Source of the DNA: Pseudomonadota bacterium
Lineage (GTDB): Bacteria; Pseudomonadota; Gammaproteobacteria; Burkholderiales; Burkholderiaceae_C
DNA length: 64,000 bases
Direction of reading: 5' to 3'
Assembly: GCA_020161065.1 (NCBI GenBank)
Contig: JAIUPH010000013.1
Coordinates: forward strand, 62,001-126,000
Both the position numbers and the translations under genes were made by a program. Positions 26,333-36,768 of the stretch are shown piece by piece (the stretch's first letter is position 1; each line of letters opens with the position of its first letter). The notes below the pieces were generated by a model. That model made no database searches and was not told where the DNA came from. It saw nothing but the letters and a program-made list of their open reading frames with translations.

Positions 26333-27330
26333 ATGAAGATGCCCTTCCCCGCGGCGCTGCTGGCGGCGGCGCTGACCGTCGGCGGCCTGGCGGGCTGCGA
26401 CAAGCGCGCCGCCGATGCCGATGCGGCGCTGGTGCTGTACGGCAACGTCGACATCCGGCAGGTGTCGCTGGCCTTCGAGGGCAGCGGCCGCGTCGTCGAG
26501 CTGAAGGCGCAGGAGGGCGATGCCGTCAAGGCCGGCGCGCTGCTGGCCGTGCTCGACACGCGCACGCTGGCGCTGCAGGCCGAGCAGGCGCGCGCCCAGA
26601 TCGACGTGCAGGCGCAAACGCTGCAGCGGCTGCGCAACGGCACGCGCCCGGCCGAGGTCTTGCAGGCGCGCGAGCGCGTGGTCGCCGCGCAGGCCGAACA
26701 GACGCGCGCCGAACACGACCTGGCGCGGCTGCAAGGCGTGGGCGCCGCCACGCAGGGCCGCGGCGTCAGCGCGCAGGACGTCGACCGTGCCGCGCAAGCC
26801 CTGCAGGCCGCCCGCGCGCGCACCGAGGAACAGCGCCAGGCGCTGCGCCTCGCCGAGGCCGGGCCGCGGCAGGAAGACATCGCCGGCGCGCAGGCGCAGC
26901 TGAAGGTGTCGCAGGCGCAGCTGGCGCTGCTGCAGCACCAGATCGAGCAGGGCCGGCTGCTGGCGCCGGTGGATGCGGTGGTGCGCTCGCGCCTGGTCGA
27001 GCCCGGCGACATGGTGGCCGCCCAGCGCCCGGTGCTGACGCTGGCGCTGACGCGGCCCAAGTGGATCCGCGCCTACGTCGGCGAGAAAGACCTCGGCCGC
27101 CTCAAGCCGGGCATGGCGGCGCAGGTCAGCAGCGACAGCCGGCCCGACCAGCCGATCAGCGGCCAACTGGGCTACATCTCGTCGGTGGCCGAGTTCACGC
27201 CGAAATCGGTGCAGACCGAAGAGCTGCGCAGCAGCCTGGTCTATGAAGTGCGCATCACCGTCGACGACGCGGGCAACGCGCTGCGCCTGGGGCAGCCGGT
27301 CACCGTGCGCCTGGCGACGGGTGCGGCGCG

Positions 27331-27334
<4 letters not shown>
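26333..27334 (+). CDS. HlyD/YbhG-family membrane fusion lipoprotein
   Basis: This 333-residue periplasmic adaptor is anchored as a lipoprotein: the lipobox LAGC follows a 20-residue hydrophobic signal. It has a barrel-sandwich half (ALVLYGNVDIRQVSLAFEGSGRV), a long alpha-helical coiled-coil hairpin at about 80-205 rich in Gln/Ala/Arg, and the second half motif LLAPVDAVVRSRLVEPGD. It should bridge the inner-membrane ABC exporter with the outer-membrane channel encoded four genes on. The ATG at 26339 or a TTG at 26300 are alternative starts; no strong ribosome site is seen. The stop overlaps the next start (GTGA). Confidence 0.86.
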
Positions 27335-29162
<1,828 letters not shown>

Positions 29163-29166
<4 letters not shown>

Positions 29167-30296
29167 TCATCGACCACGGCTTCTGGCGGCGCCTGCGCGC
29201 GCTGCTGCGCAAGGAGGTGCGCCAGATGCTGCGCGAGCGCAGCAACCTCGCCGTCGGGCTGCTGCTGCCGGCGGTGCTGATCCTGCTGTTCGGCTACGGC
29301 TTGTCGTTCGACGTGAAGGACGCGCCGGTGGCGGTGGTGCTGGAAGACAGCGCGCCCACCGCGCGCGACGTGCTGGCCGGGCTGCAGGGCTCGCGCTACC
29401 TGTCGCCGTCGTGGACCACCGACATGGCCAGCGCCGAGCGGCAGTTGCGCGCCGGCGAGGTGGTGGCCATCGTGCGCGTGCCGCCGGACTTCTCGCGCCA
29501 GCTGGCCGCCGGCCAGGCGCGGCTGCAACTGGTGCTCAACGGCGTCGACTCCAACACGGCCTCTGTCGTGGAAGGTTATGTGAGCGGTGCCATCGCCAGC
29601 TGGGCCGCGCACCGGGCCGACCGCGGCGGCCAGGCGGGCGCCGCAGCGGGCAGCGTGCAGATCGTGCAGCGCATCTGGTTCAACGAGGCGGCCAACAGCA
29701 CCTGGTTCCTGGTGCCCGGCCTGATCGCGCTGGTGATGACGCTGATCGGCGCCTTCCTGACCTCGCTGCTGATCGCCCGCGAATGGGAGCGCGGCACGCT
29801 GGAAGCGCTGTTCGTCACGCCGGTGCGGCCGCTGGAGCTGGTGCTCTCCAAGCTGGCGCCCTACGTCGTGCTGGGCGCCATCGACCTGGCGCTGTGCCTG
29901 CTGGCGGCGCGCTACCTGTTCGAGGTGCCGATGCGCGGCTCGCTGGCGGTCATCGTGCTGGCGTCGCTGCTGTACCTGACGGTGTCGCTGGCGCTCGGCC
30001 TGTTCATCTCCGGCGCCACGCGCAACCAGTTCGAAGCCAGCCAGATGGCGCTGCTGACGAGCTTCCTGCCGGCCATGATGCTGTCGGGCTTCGTCTTCGA
30101 CCTGCGCAACGTGCCGGTGGCGATCCAGGCGATCAGCCAGGTGCTGCCGGCCACCCACTACATGGGGCTGATCAAGACCTTGTTCCTGGCCGGCGACAAC
30201 TGGCCGATGATCGTGCGCGACTGTTCCATCCTCGCGCTGTATGCGCTGGCGCTGGTGGCGGGGGCGCGCTGGACCTTGCGCAAGCGGCTGCCCTGA
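29163..30296 (+). CDS. ABC-2 type permease, YbhS-like
   Basis: This 377-residue inner-membrane protein has the ABC-2 layout: one N-terminal membrane segment (LAVGLLLPAVLILLFGYGLS), a periplasmic domain of about 120 residues and a cluster of five C-terminal membrane segments. The REWERGTLEALFVTPVRPLE cytoplasmic motif is typical of the family. It forms the exporter channel with the following gene. It overlaps the ATPase gene by ATGA. Confidence 0.9.
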
Positions 30297-30300
30297 AGCC

Positions 30301-31413
30301 ATGTCAGCGCTGATCGCCGTCGTCGTCCGCATCGCCTTCCTGGTGCGCAAGGAACTGCTGGCCCTGCTGAAGGAGCCGTCGAGCCGGGTGATCCTGTTCG
30401 CCCCGGCGCTGGTGCAGTCGCTGCTGTTCGGCTACGGCGCCACCTACGACCTCAAGCACGTGCCCTATGCCGTGCTGGACCAGAGCCGCGGCGCCGCCTC
30501 GACCGAGCTGCTGGCGCGGCTGGACGGCACCGGCGTCTTCAAGCGCGAGTCGACGCTGGGCAATGCGCAGCAGATCGCGCCGGCCATCGACGGCGGCCGC
30601 GTGCTGCTGGTGCTGAGCATTCCGGCCGACTTCGAATCGCTGCTGGCGGCCGGCCAGCCGGCGCCGCTGCAGATGATCCTCGACGGGCGCAACTCATCGA
30701 CGGCCGGCGCCGCCGCGGCCGATGTCGGCGCCATCGTCGCGGCGTTCAACCAGGAGCGCAGCGGCGCGGCCGCCGTCAGCATCGAGCGGCGGGCCTGGTT
30801 CAACCCTAACCTCGAATCGCGGTGGAACCTGATGCCGGCGCTGATCGCCGCGCTGAGCATGATGCAGACCCTGCTGGTGGCCGCGCTGTCGGTCGCCCGC
30901 GAACGCGAGCAAGGCACCTTCGACCAGTTGCTGGTGACGCCGCTGACGCCCATCGAGATCCTCATCGGCAAGGCGCTGCCGTCGATGCTGGTGGGGCTGC
31001 TGCAGTCGACCATCATCCTGCTGATCATCCGCTTCTGGTTCCAGATCCCGATGAACGGCTCGCCGTGGCTGCTGTACCTGGGGCTGTTCAGCTTCACGGC
31101 GGCGGCGGTCGGCATCGGGCTGTCGATCTCGGCGCTGTCGGTGAACATGCAGCAGGCCATGCTCTACACCTTCTTGCTGATCATGCCGCTGATGCTGCTG
31201 TCGGGCCTGCTCACGCCGGTGCGCAACATGCCCGAGGTGTTGCAGATCGCCACCTACGTCAACCCGCTGCGCTTCGGCATGGACCTCGTGCGCCGCGTCT
31301 ACCTCGAAGGCGCGGGCCTGCGCGACGTGGCCATCGACTTCGTCCCCATGCTCGTGCTGACGGCCATCACGCTGCCGCTGGCCGCGTGGCTGTTCCGCAA
31401 TCGCCTCACCTGA
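30301..31413 (+). CDS. ABC-2 type permease, YbhR-like
   Basis: This 370-residue protein is the partner of the preceding permease and has the same topology: an N-terminal membrane segment (FAPALVQSLLFGYGATYD), a periplasmic domain, five C-terminal segments and the AREREQGTFDQLLVTPLTPI motif. Only 4 bases separate the two permease genes. Together with the double ATPase and the HlyD-like adaptor they form a complete tripartite efflux system once the outer-membrane factor downstream is included. Confidence 0.9.
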   Translation: MSALIAVVVRIAFLVRKELLALLKEPSSRVILFAPALVQSLLFGYGATYDLKHVPYAVLDQSRGAASTELLARLDGTGVFKRESTLGNAQQIAPAIDGGRVLLVLSIPADFESLLAAGQPAPLQMILDGRNSSTAGAAAADVGAIVAAFNQERSGAAAVSIERRAWFNPNLESRWNLMPALIAALSMMQTLLVAALSVAREREQGTFDQLLVTPLTPIEILIGKALPSMLVGLLQSTIILLIIRFWFQIPMNGSPWLLYLGLFSFTAAAVGIGLSISALSVNMQQAMLYTFLLIMPLMLLSGLLTPVRNMPEVLQIATYVNPLRFGMDLVRRVYLEGAGLRDVAIDFVPMLVLTAITLPLAAWLFRNRLT

Positions 31414-31432
31414 CCTCCCGGAGGGCCCCGCC

Positions 31433-32965
31433 GTGTTCGTGCCCCACCACCCGCGCCACCGCGCGCCACACCGCACACTCCATCGCGCGCCACGCCTCGG
31501 CGCGGCCGCCTGGCTGCTGGCCGCCGCCGCGCTGGCCGGCTGCACGGCCGCCGGGCCCGACTTCGTCAAGCCCCCGCCGACGGCGCCCGACGACTGGACC
31601 AGTTGGCGCAGCGCCGACGCCTCGCTGCGCGGCAACGCGTTGGCCGACGCCGCATTGCCCGGCGCGTGGTGGCAGGCCTTCGGCGACCCGCTGCTCGACC
31701 GCCTGCAACAGCGCGCCGTCGACGCCAGCCCGGACGTGCTGACCGCCACGCTGCACGTGGCGCAGGCGCGCGCGCAACGCGGCACCGTCGCCGCCCAGGC
31801 CGGCCCCGAGCTGAAGGCCGACGCCGCCATCAGCCGCCAGCGGCAAAGCGCCTACGGTGCCGGCACGCGCATGCTCGACGCGCTGGGCGGCAACCGCGAA
31901 GCGCTGGCGCAGTTTCTCAGCGCGCCTTTCACGCTGTACCAGGCCGGCTTCGACGCGGCCTGGGAGCCGGACCTGTGGGGCCGCGTGCGGCGCTCGCTCG
32001 AAGCGGCCGATGCCGACTTGGCGCGCGAAGCCGCGCTGCTGGACCTGGCGCGGCTGACGCTGGCCAGCGACGTGGCGCGCAACTACTTCGAACTGCGCAC
32101 CACGCAGCGACAAATCCGCCTGGCGCGCGAGGAAGTCGCGGTGATGGCCGACCGCCTCGGCCTGCTCGCCGCCCAGGCGCGCGGCGGCCTGATCGACGAC
32201 GTGCCGGTGGAACGCCAGCGCGCCGACCTCGCCGCCCTGCGCGCGCAGTTGCCGGCCTTGCTGGAGCAGGAGGGCGCGGCCATCAACCGCATTGCGCTGC
32301 TGCTGGGCGAGCGGCCCGGCGCGCTGCGCGAGGAACTGACGGCGCCGGCCGCCGAAGCGCATGCTGCGCTGCCGAGCCTGGCACTCGGCCTGCCGTCGGA
32401 GGTGGCCTTGCGCCGGCCCGACGTGCGCGCCGCCGAAGCCCGGCTGCGCAGCGCCACCGCCGCCATCGGCATCGCCAGCGCCGAGCTCTACCCCAGCATC
32501 CGCCTGGGCGCGCGCGTCGGCATCGAGTCCTACCTCGGCAGCCGCCTGTCCGACTGGGACAGCCGCACCTGGTCGCTGGGCCCCAGCATCGACCTGCCGC
32601 TGTTCGACCGCGGCCGGCGCAAGGGCGTCGTGCAACTGCGCGAACTGCAGCAGCAGGAAGCGGCCGTCAACCACCGGCAGACGGTGCTGCGCGCCTGGCA
32701 GGAGATCGACGACGCGCTCAGCGGCTACGCCGCCCAGCAGCAGCAGGTGCGCGAACTCGAAGCGCGCGCGCAGAGCACCCGCGCCGCCTACGACCTGGCC
32801 CGCGAACGCCAGGCCGGCGGCCTGGTCGACTTCGTCGTCGTGCTCGATGCGCAGCGCGCCGAACTGCAGGTGCGCCGCGACCTGGCCGATGCCCAAGGGC
32901 GCCTGAACCTGCGCTACGTCACCATCAACAAGGTGCTGGGCAACGCGCCGCGGGGGACGTCGTGA
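31433..32965 (+). CDS. Outer-membrane efflux lipoprotein, NodT/OprM family
   Basis: This 510-residue outer-membrane factor has a lipoprotein signal (lipobox LAGC after an Ala/Leu-rich core, about residue 36) and CTAAGPDFVKPP, typical of NodT-type channels. Two repeats of long alpha helices with the family landmarks FDAAWEPDLWGRVRRSLEAA and ALRRPDVRAAEARLRSATAA follow. The start is GTG at 31433, supported by GGAGG at 31420-31424. E. coli's ybh operon lacks its own channel, so having one here is a small departure from that model. Confidence 0.9.
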   Translation: MFVPHHPRHRAPHRTLHRAPRLGAAAWLLAAAALAGCTAAGPDFVKPPPTAPDDWTSWRSADASLRGNALADAALPGAWWQAFGDPLLDRLQQRAVDASPDVLTATLHVAQARAQRGTVAAQAGPELKADAAISRQRQSAYGAGTRMLDALGGNREALAQFLSAPFTLYQAGFDAAWEPDLWGRVRRSLEAADADLAREAALLDLARLTLASDVARNYFELRTTQRQIRLAREEVAVMADRLGLLAAQARGGLIDDVPVERQRADLAALRAQLPALLEQEGAAINRIALLLGERPGALREELTAPAAEAHAALPSLALGLPSEVALRRPDVRAAEARLRSATAAIGIASAELYPSIRLGARVGIESYLGSRLSDWDSRTWSLGPSIDLPLFDRGRRKGVVQLRELQQQEAAVNHRQTVLRAWQEIDDALSGYAAQQQQVRELEARAQSTRAAYDLARERQAGGLVDFVVVLDAQRAELQVRRDLADAQGRLNLRYVTINKVLGNAPRGTS

Positions 32966-33275
32966 CCTCTGACGGGGAGGCCTGCGGCGCTGGTGCATCG
33001 TCTGGGCGCGAGGCCCAAAAAAAGAGCTTGCCTCCTGGGCCAACCGCGCGTTGACGTCGGTGCCGATGCGCCTGGCTTCGTAGCCGCGGCGCAAGGAGTT
33101 CATCCCCGACGCCCGCAGCGCGTCGATGTCTTCGTACGAAAGGCGGGGCTGGGCGAATTCGAGCGGGAAATCGCGGAGGGGAGAAGTAGCCACGCGCAAG
33201 CGCTCTCGGGGAGGAACGCTTTCACGGCTGTGTCAGCTCCGGCCGTGGGAGAGGTAAGATTTTAGGAGGTGGAGC
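32966..33275. other. Left border of the decayed integrative element
   Basis: This stretch of about 310 bases after the efflux operon holds one short phage-like coding remnant on the minus strand (33020-33193) and otherwise nothing recognisable. GC content visibly falls from here on. GGCGCGAG at 33005-33012 matches 8 bases of the tRNA-Val 3' half at the other end of the element. That is too short to call an attachment-site duplication with confidence. Confidence 0.4.
33020..33193 (-). pseudogene. Short remnant of a phage-like protein
   Basis: From GTG at 33193 the minus strand reads about 58 residues of protein-like sequence, with segments SYEDIDALRASGMNSLRRG and RRIGTDVNARLAQEA. The composition is unlike the surrounding GC-driven shadows. 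The frame then continues as Arg/Pro-rich nonsense antisense to the efflux gene, so only the N-terminal fragment seems to survive. I do not recognise the family; its place beside other phage debris suggests a virion or packaging protein. A run of seven A/T bases at 33018-33024 marks about where similarity to coding sequence stops. Confidence 0.4.
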
Positions 33276-33620
33276 TCAGTCCTCATACATCCACCCATGC
33301 TCAACAGAACGCTCGTAGTCAGCAAGGGCGAACGAAGGACCTTCGCGCAGCAGACTACGTTCGTGCTCAACGTACCTGTCCCATTCCCGCTCGATCCAGG
33401 CCTCGTTGCTGATTTCTGGCTCACGCCATTGTTCGTCGTCGAGTGCTTCCAGCCGAGCTTCGTTGATGACCGCCTGGTGGCTTTCGTCGCCGAAAACGCC
33501 CCAACTGAAGCCAGCACGCCGGACGATGGTCGCCACTTCCGAGATGCTGGCCAACAAGCTCGCACTCCGGGAAGCTGACCGGAAATTGTTGTGGGTCTCA
33601 ATGAGCAGGTGGTTCGCCAT
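33276..33620 (-). CDS. Hypothetical protein on the integrative element
   Basis: This acidic, soluble-looking protein of 114 residues begins MANHLLIETHNNFRSASRSA and ends with an aromatic, Glu-rich tail (WIEREWDRYVEHERSLL). No signal peptide or membrane segment is seen and I do not recognise a family. The start at 33620 leaves 34 bases to the upstream gene; an in-frame ATG at 33698 would overlap that gene by 44 bases. The GC content and codon use are clearly less GC-biased than the host genes, so it was probably acquired with the element. Confidence 0.55.
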   Translation of the reverse strand: MANHLLIETHNNFRSASRSASLLASISEVATIVRRAGFSWGVFGDESHQAVINEARLEALDDEQWREPEISNEAWIEREWDRYVEHERSLLREGPSFALADYERSVEHGWMYED

Positions 33621-33654
33621 AGATCGACCCCAAGCGACTGCGCCGATTAACGTC

Positions 33655-34095
33655 TCACTCTGTGGCCTTGTCGTCTGAGCCGTGCCGTGCTCGACCATCA
33701 GCGCCAGCCGCCGGGCCTCGGCCTATAGCCTTCCTCGAAGCCCGTCTTGAGGTCTTGCGGGCATCGTCAGTTCCCGCTGGGGACTTAGGCTCCGGCGGGG
33801 GTTTAGCGGCTGCGACAGCCGGCATCACCGGCACGAGCTCGGGCTTCGCCGCCATCAGCGCCAGCCGGCGAGCCTTGAGCGCCTCGGCCTTCGACGCATA
33901 GCCTTCCTTGAAGCCTTGCGCGGCGTCTCCGCCAGTCACGCCCTTGTAGACTTTGTGTCCGATGTACGCGCCAATGATGGCACATGGCAGCATCCCGTTC
34001 ATCGCACCGAAGAAACCAGCGATGCCGATCTTTGCGCCGACTGCTCCGAGGGAAATAGCTCCTACCGCGACCGTCGCAGCATGACCTTTCTTCAC
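33655..34095 (-). CDS. Hypothetical small membrane protein on the integrative element
   Basis: This 146-residue protein starts at GTG 34095, whose bases overlap the TGA stop of the upstream secreted-protein gene (GTGA), with GAAGG as ribosome site. The first about 60 residues are glycine-rich and hydrophobic (VAVGAISLGAVGAKIGIAGF, then MLPCAIIGAYIGHKVYKG), like two glycine-zipper membrane helices. The remainder is a Lys/Arg/Pro-rich soluble tail. The function is unknown. Coupled translation with the secreted protein suggests they act together. Confidence 0.6.
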   Translation of the reverse strand: MKKGHAATVAVGAISLGAVGAKIGIAGFFGAMNGMLPCAIIGAYIGHKVYKGVTGGDAAQGFKEGYASKAEALKARRLALMAAKPELVPVMPAVAAAKPPPEPKSPAGTDDARKTSRRASRKAIGRGPAAGADGRARHGSDDKATE

Positions 34096-34472
34096 AGCGT
34101 TTTCACCTTCGGACAAATGCCACGCAGAACTGCATCTAGGAACTCTCCTGGCGGCGCTGGCATCCACGTGGTCGCGCCGACTGTCGAGACCACCGTCCCA
34201 GTGGCATTCAGCCCTGAATGCTGCGTCGCCTCGATCGTGCGCACAAGATATCGAGCGCAATCGAACTCAGCCAGCATTCGGAACGACTGCGCGCCGTCTC
34301 GCGGAGCCGCGTAATTCACCATCACCCAACCACTAGGTGGGGTCGCGGACAGGCGCAACTGTCGCTGGTCGAGGAAAATCGAAAAACCAGGTGTGTCGGG
34401 CAATTTCTGCCAGGCCTGGGCGAGCGCCAGGGTGGGCGCCACGAGGGCGCACGCGAGCGCTAGTCGGCGCAT
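34092..34472 (-). CDS. Secreted surface-adhesin-E-like protein
   Basis: This 126-residue protein has a clear signal peptide (MRRLALACALVAPTLALAQA). It has the layout of the small surface-adhesin E-like family: a YxDxxS-like early strand (here FSIFLDQRQLRLS), a central VNYAAPRDGAQSFRMLAEFD, one Cys in DCARYLVRTIE and a final GEFLDAVLRGICP, so two cysteines are placed for a disulphide. GAGAGGGA precedes the ATG at 34472. Its role here is unknown. It is the first gene of a three-gene set carried by the element. Confidence 0.6.
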   Translation of the reverse strand: MRRLALACALVAPTLALAQAWQKLPDTPGFSIFLDQRQLRLSATPPSGWVMVNYAAPRDGAQSFRMLAEFDCARYLVRTIEATQHSGLNATGTVVSTVGATTWMPAPPGEFLDAVLRGICPKVKTL

Positions 34473-34508
34473 AGTTCCCTCTCTGCGTTCAGCTCCGGAA
34501 CTGGCATC

Positions 34509-35337
34509 TTACTTTGGCCGCCGGAGCCCCTGCACCCCGCGGTTCGCGAGGAAGTCTGCGCCGTAGGTGCCCACCACGTCGCGGTTCAGGTAGTGCGTCG
34601 GCGCGCCTTCGCGCGTCAGCTCGTAGTCGCCACGCCTCGCGCGCGTACCGATGCTGCCCAGCAGGCCCAGTTCCTTCACCGTGTAGTCGCGCAGGTCTGG
34701 CAGTTCGCTGTAGGCCATCGGCGGCTTGTCGATGCCCAGCCACTCCATCAGGCCGCCGCCGCGCAGGTTGTTAATGCTGTTTTTGATGGCGAGCCCGGCG
34801 AGAGCTTGGGGCTGGCCTGCGGCGGAAGTGTTCGGGTCTGCACTTGCCGCGCCCCGGGAACATCCTCTTCAAGTCGGCCAAGTTCTGCGCTGTCCGCAGC
34901 GGACTGATCTTCCCATCCTCTCCGGCAGACGCCGGAGCAACGGCCCGTTCCCATCACTCCGCCGAAGCTTTCGCAGCATCGCGGTTCTCGCGCTGCAGCG
35001 CGAGGAAGTTGTCCGGGGAACCGCCGATCGACGCGATGTAGGCGGCGGCTTTCGATGGGTCGCCATTCGCCTGTTCCCACGCCCACGCGGCACCTTGTCG
35101 CAGCGCGCCGCGGTTCGCCAGGTCGAGTTGCCGCGCGTCGATCTTCTCGGCGTAGTCCATGTCCTGGCCGCGCATGGCCACGTGCTGACCGCGACGTGCG
35201 GTGCCAGCGCCGATGTCTTGGCCGCGCACCGAAGTAGCGGCGCCGACATCCTGGCCGCGCAGCATGGCGGCATTGCCCATGGCGGCTTCGGCGGCGCGCT
35301 GCCAAAGGGACTCTTGCTGCATCAGGTAGCCGAATGT
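34509..35337 (-). pseudogene. Broken phage structural gene (stop plus frameshift)
   Basis: Three pieces read as one protein. Piece 1 (35322-34957) has a repetitive RGQDVGAATSVRGQDIGAG helix-like region and ends GGSPDNFLALQRENRDAA. An in-frame TGA at 34954-34956 interrupts it, and the same frame continues WERAVAPASAGEDGKISPLR and on to LADLKRMFPG. The frame then shifts near the C4 run at 34852-34855. The other frame resumes with ADPNTSAAGQPQALAGLAIK and goes through GGGLMEWLGIDKPPMAYSEL to a stop at 34509. An extra base in that run would explain the shift. The 5' end abuts the truncated integrase. It resembles a phage virion protein; I cannot name it. Confidence 0.65.
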
Positions 35338-35925
35338 TCATTGCTGACCGGTCTGCGCCGGGACAACGTGCTCGGCCTCACCTGGAACCACATCGACATC
35401 GAGCGGCAGCTCGTGTGGGTCGAGAGCGAGGAGATGAAGGGCGGACAGGCGATAGCCGTACCGCTCAGCGTGCGTGCGACGGAGATCCTGAAAGCGTGTC
35501 GAGGCGCTCATAAGACCCACGTCTTCACCTACCGCGGCAAGCCAGTTCAAAGCGTGAAGACAGGGTTCTTGCACGCCTGCGCGCTCGCAAAACGCAAGGG
35601 TTTCACTTGGCATGGCCTGCGGCACACCTGGGCGACGTGGCACGTGCAGCGGAAGACGCTGCTCGACGTGCTGCAGAAGCTCGGCGCTTGGTCAGACCTC
35701 CGAATGGTCACGAACTACGCGCAGCACTCGGCGGACTACCTTGCGCGTTTGTCGAAGAACCGAAGGACAAGCCCAGCCGTCACCAGCGACGGCATGTCCT
35801 GCGCGCGCTGCGAGGTCTGTGCAGTCGGCTCGCGCAAGGCCATCATCGGCTTCCCGGCACACGGGCGAGATGCTGCAACAGCCGAGCGAGTCATCTCCCT
35901 GCACGGTCTACGCGACTATGACTAG
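35332..35925 (+). pseudogene. Truncated tyrosine recombinase (integrase catalytic domain)
   Basis: The plus strand encodes the C-terminal catalytic half of a phage/ICE integrase without its N-terminal arm- and core-binding domains. Visible catalytic landmarks are Arg in SLLTGLRRDNVLGLTW, a beta-hairpin Lys region, HGLRHTWAT with His and Arg, and the tyrosine in MVTNYAQHSADYLA. Similarity begins abruptly at about 35338, right where the phage pseudogene on the other strand begins, so a deletion joined the two. The C-terminal about 50 residues after SKNRRTS look unrelated. The gene points toward the tRNA-Val 3' end, the usual integration site arrangement. It is almost certainly inactive. Confidence 0.8.
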
Positions 35926-36001
35926 AGACTATGAATCGCTAGCCCGCGTTGCCCCGCGCCAGCCCGCGGCCGCGTAGACTGTCTAACGAAGGCCTGCTTG
36001 G

Positions 36002-36031
36002 CCAAGTGCTTGTCACGAAACAAGAACTTGG
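36002..36031. repeat. 30-bp imperfect palindrome at the 3' end of tRNA-Val
   Basis: CCAAGT (36002-36007) pairs with ACTTGG (36026-36031), and inside it CTTGT (36009-36013) pairs with ACAAG (36020-36024) around a short loop, with one mismatch between the two stems. The right end includes the encoded CCA of the tRNA. CTTGGCCAAG at 35997-36006 adds an overlapping 10-bp palindrome. There is no T-tract, so it is not a classic terminator; it may be part of the ancestral attachment site or a processing signal. Confidence 0.55.
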
Positions 36032-36105
36032 TAGGCGCGAGTGGACTCGAACCACCGACCCCCACCATGTCAAGGTGGTGCTCTAACCAGCTGAGCTACG
36101 CGCCT
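36029..36105 (-). tRNA. tRNA-Val (GAC)
   Basis: The minus strand folds as a complete 77-nt tRNA: acceptor stem AGGCGCG/CGCGCCT with discriminator A, a D arm TAGCTCAGCTGGTTAGAGCA, and anticodon stem CCACC/GGTGG with loop TTGACAT giving anticodon GAC. The T arm has GGTTCGAGTCC and the 3' CCA is encoded. It lies 29 bases from the divergent pseudouridine synthase gene, and its 3' end adjoins the integrase remnant. Confidence 0.97.
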
Positions 36106-36134
36106 GTCGAGCCCAGCAGTATAACCAGCTTTCA

Positions 36135-36752
36135 ATGCCCTGGATCGTGCAGCTCGACACCGAATGGGTCGTCGTCGACAAGCCGGCGGGGCTGCTGTCG
36201 GTGCCGGGGCGCGGGCCCGAGGGCGCTGACTGTGCGTGGACGCGCGTGCGCGCGCTGGCGCCCGATGCGCTGGTGGTGCACCGGCTGGACATGGCCACCT
36301 CGGGCCTGTTGCTGTTCGCGCGCGGCGCCGCGCTGCAGCGCGCCTGCAGCATCGCATTCGCCGAGCGGCGCGTGCACAAGGCCTATGTCGCGCTGGTCGA
36401 AGGCGGGCCCGCGGCGCCGGCCGGGCAGATCGAGCTGCCGCTGGCAGCCGACTGGCCCAACCGTCCACGTCAGCAGGTGGACGCGCTGCGCGGCAAGCCC
36501 AGCGTGACGCGCTGGGCCGTGCTGGCGCGCGAGGGCCGGCGCACGCGGCTGGCCCTGTGGCCGCTGACCGGGCGATCGCACCAGTTGCGCGTGCATGCCG
36601 CCGCCGAGGGCTGGCCCATCGTCGGCGACCGGCTCTACGGCGGCGCGGCGGCCGCGGCCGAGCCGCGCCTGCTGCTGCATGCCCATGAACTGGCGCTGGC
36701 GCATCCGCTGGACGGGCGCGCACTGCGCTGGGTGTCGCCGGCGCCGTTCTGA
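36135..36752 (+). CDS. RluA-family RNA pseudouridine synthase
   Basis: This 205-residue protein converts specific uridines in rRNA or tRNA to pseudouridine. It has the RluA motifs: WVVVDKPAGLLSVPGRG near the N terminus, HRLDMATSGLLLFAR with the catalytic Asp, and LWPLTGRSHQLRVHAA and GWPIVGDRLYG in the C-terminal half. It has no S4 domain, so it is of the short RluA type; the target base cannot be assigned. It reads away from the tRNA gene. Confidence 0.92.
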   Translation: MPWIVQLDTEWVVVDKPAGLLSVPGRGPEGADCAWTRVRALAPDALVVHRLDMATSGLLLFARGAALQRACSIAFAERRVHKAYVALVEGGPAAPAGQIELPLAADWPNRPRQQVDALRGKPSVTRWAVLAREGRRTRLALWPLTGRSHQLRVHAAAEGWPIVGDRLYGGAAAAAEPRLLLHAHELALAHPLDGRALRWVSPAPF

Positions 36753-36768
36753 AGCGGGCCGCCCGGCT

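Noticed and set aside
33005-33012. Eight-base match to the tRNA-Val 3' region as a left attachment site
   Set aside because: Too short in GC-rich DNA to separate from chance; kept only as a weak hint.
33003-33024. GGGC-loop-GCCC hairpin followed by seven A after the efflux operon
   Set aside because: For a terminator the run should be T on the transcribed strand; here it is A downstream on plus and precedes the hairpin on minus.
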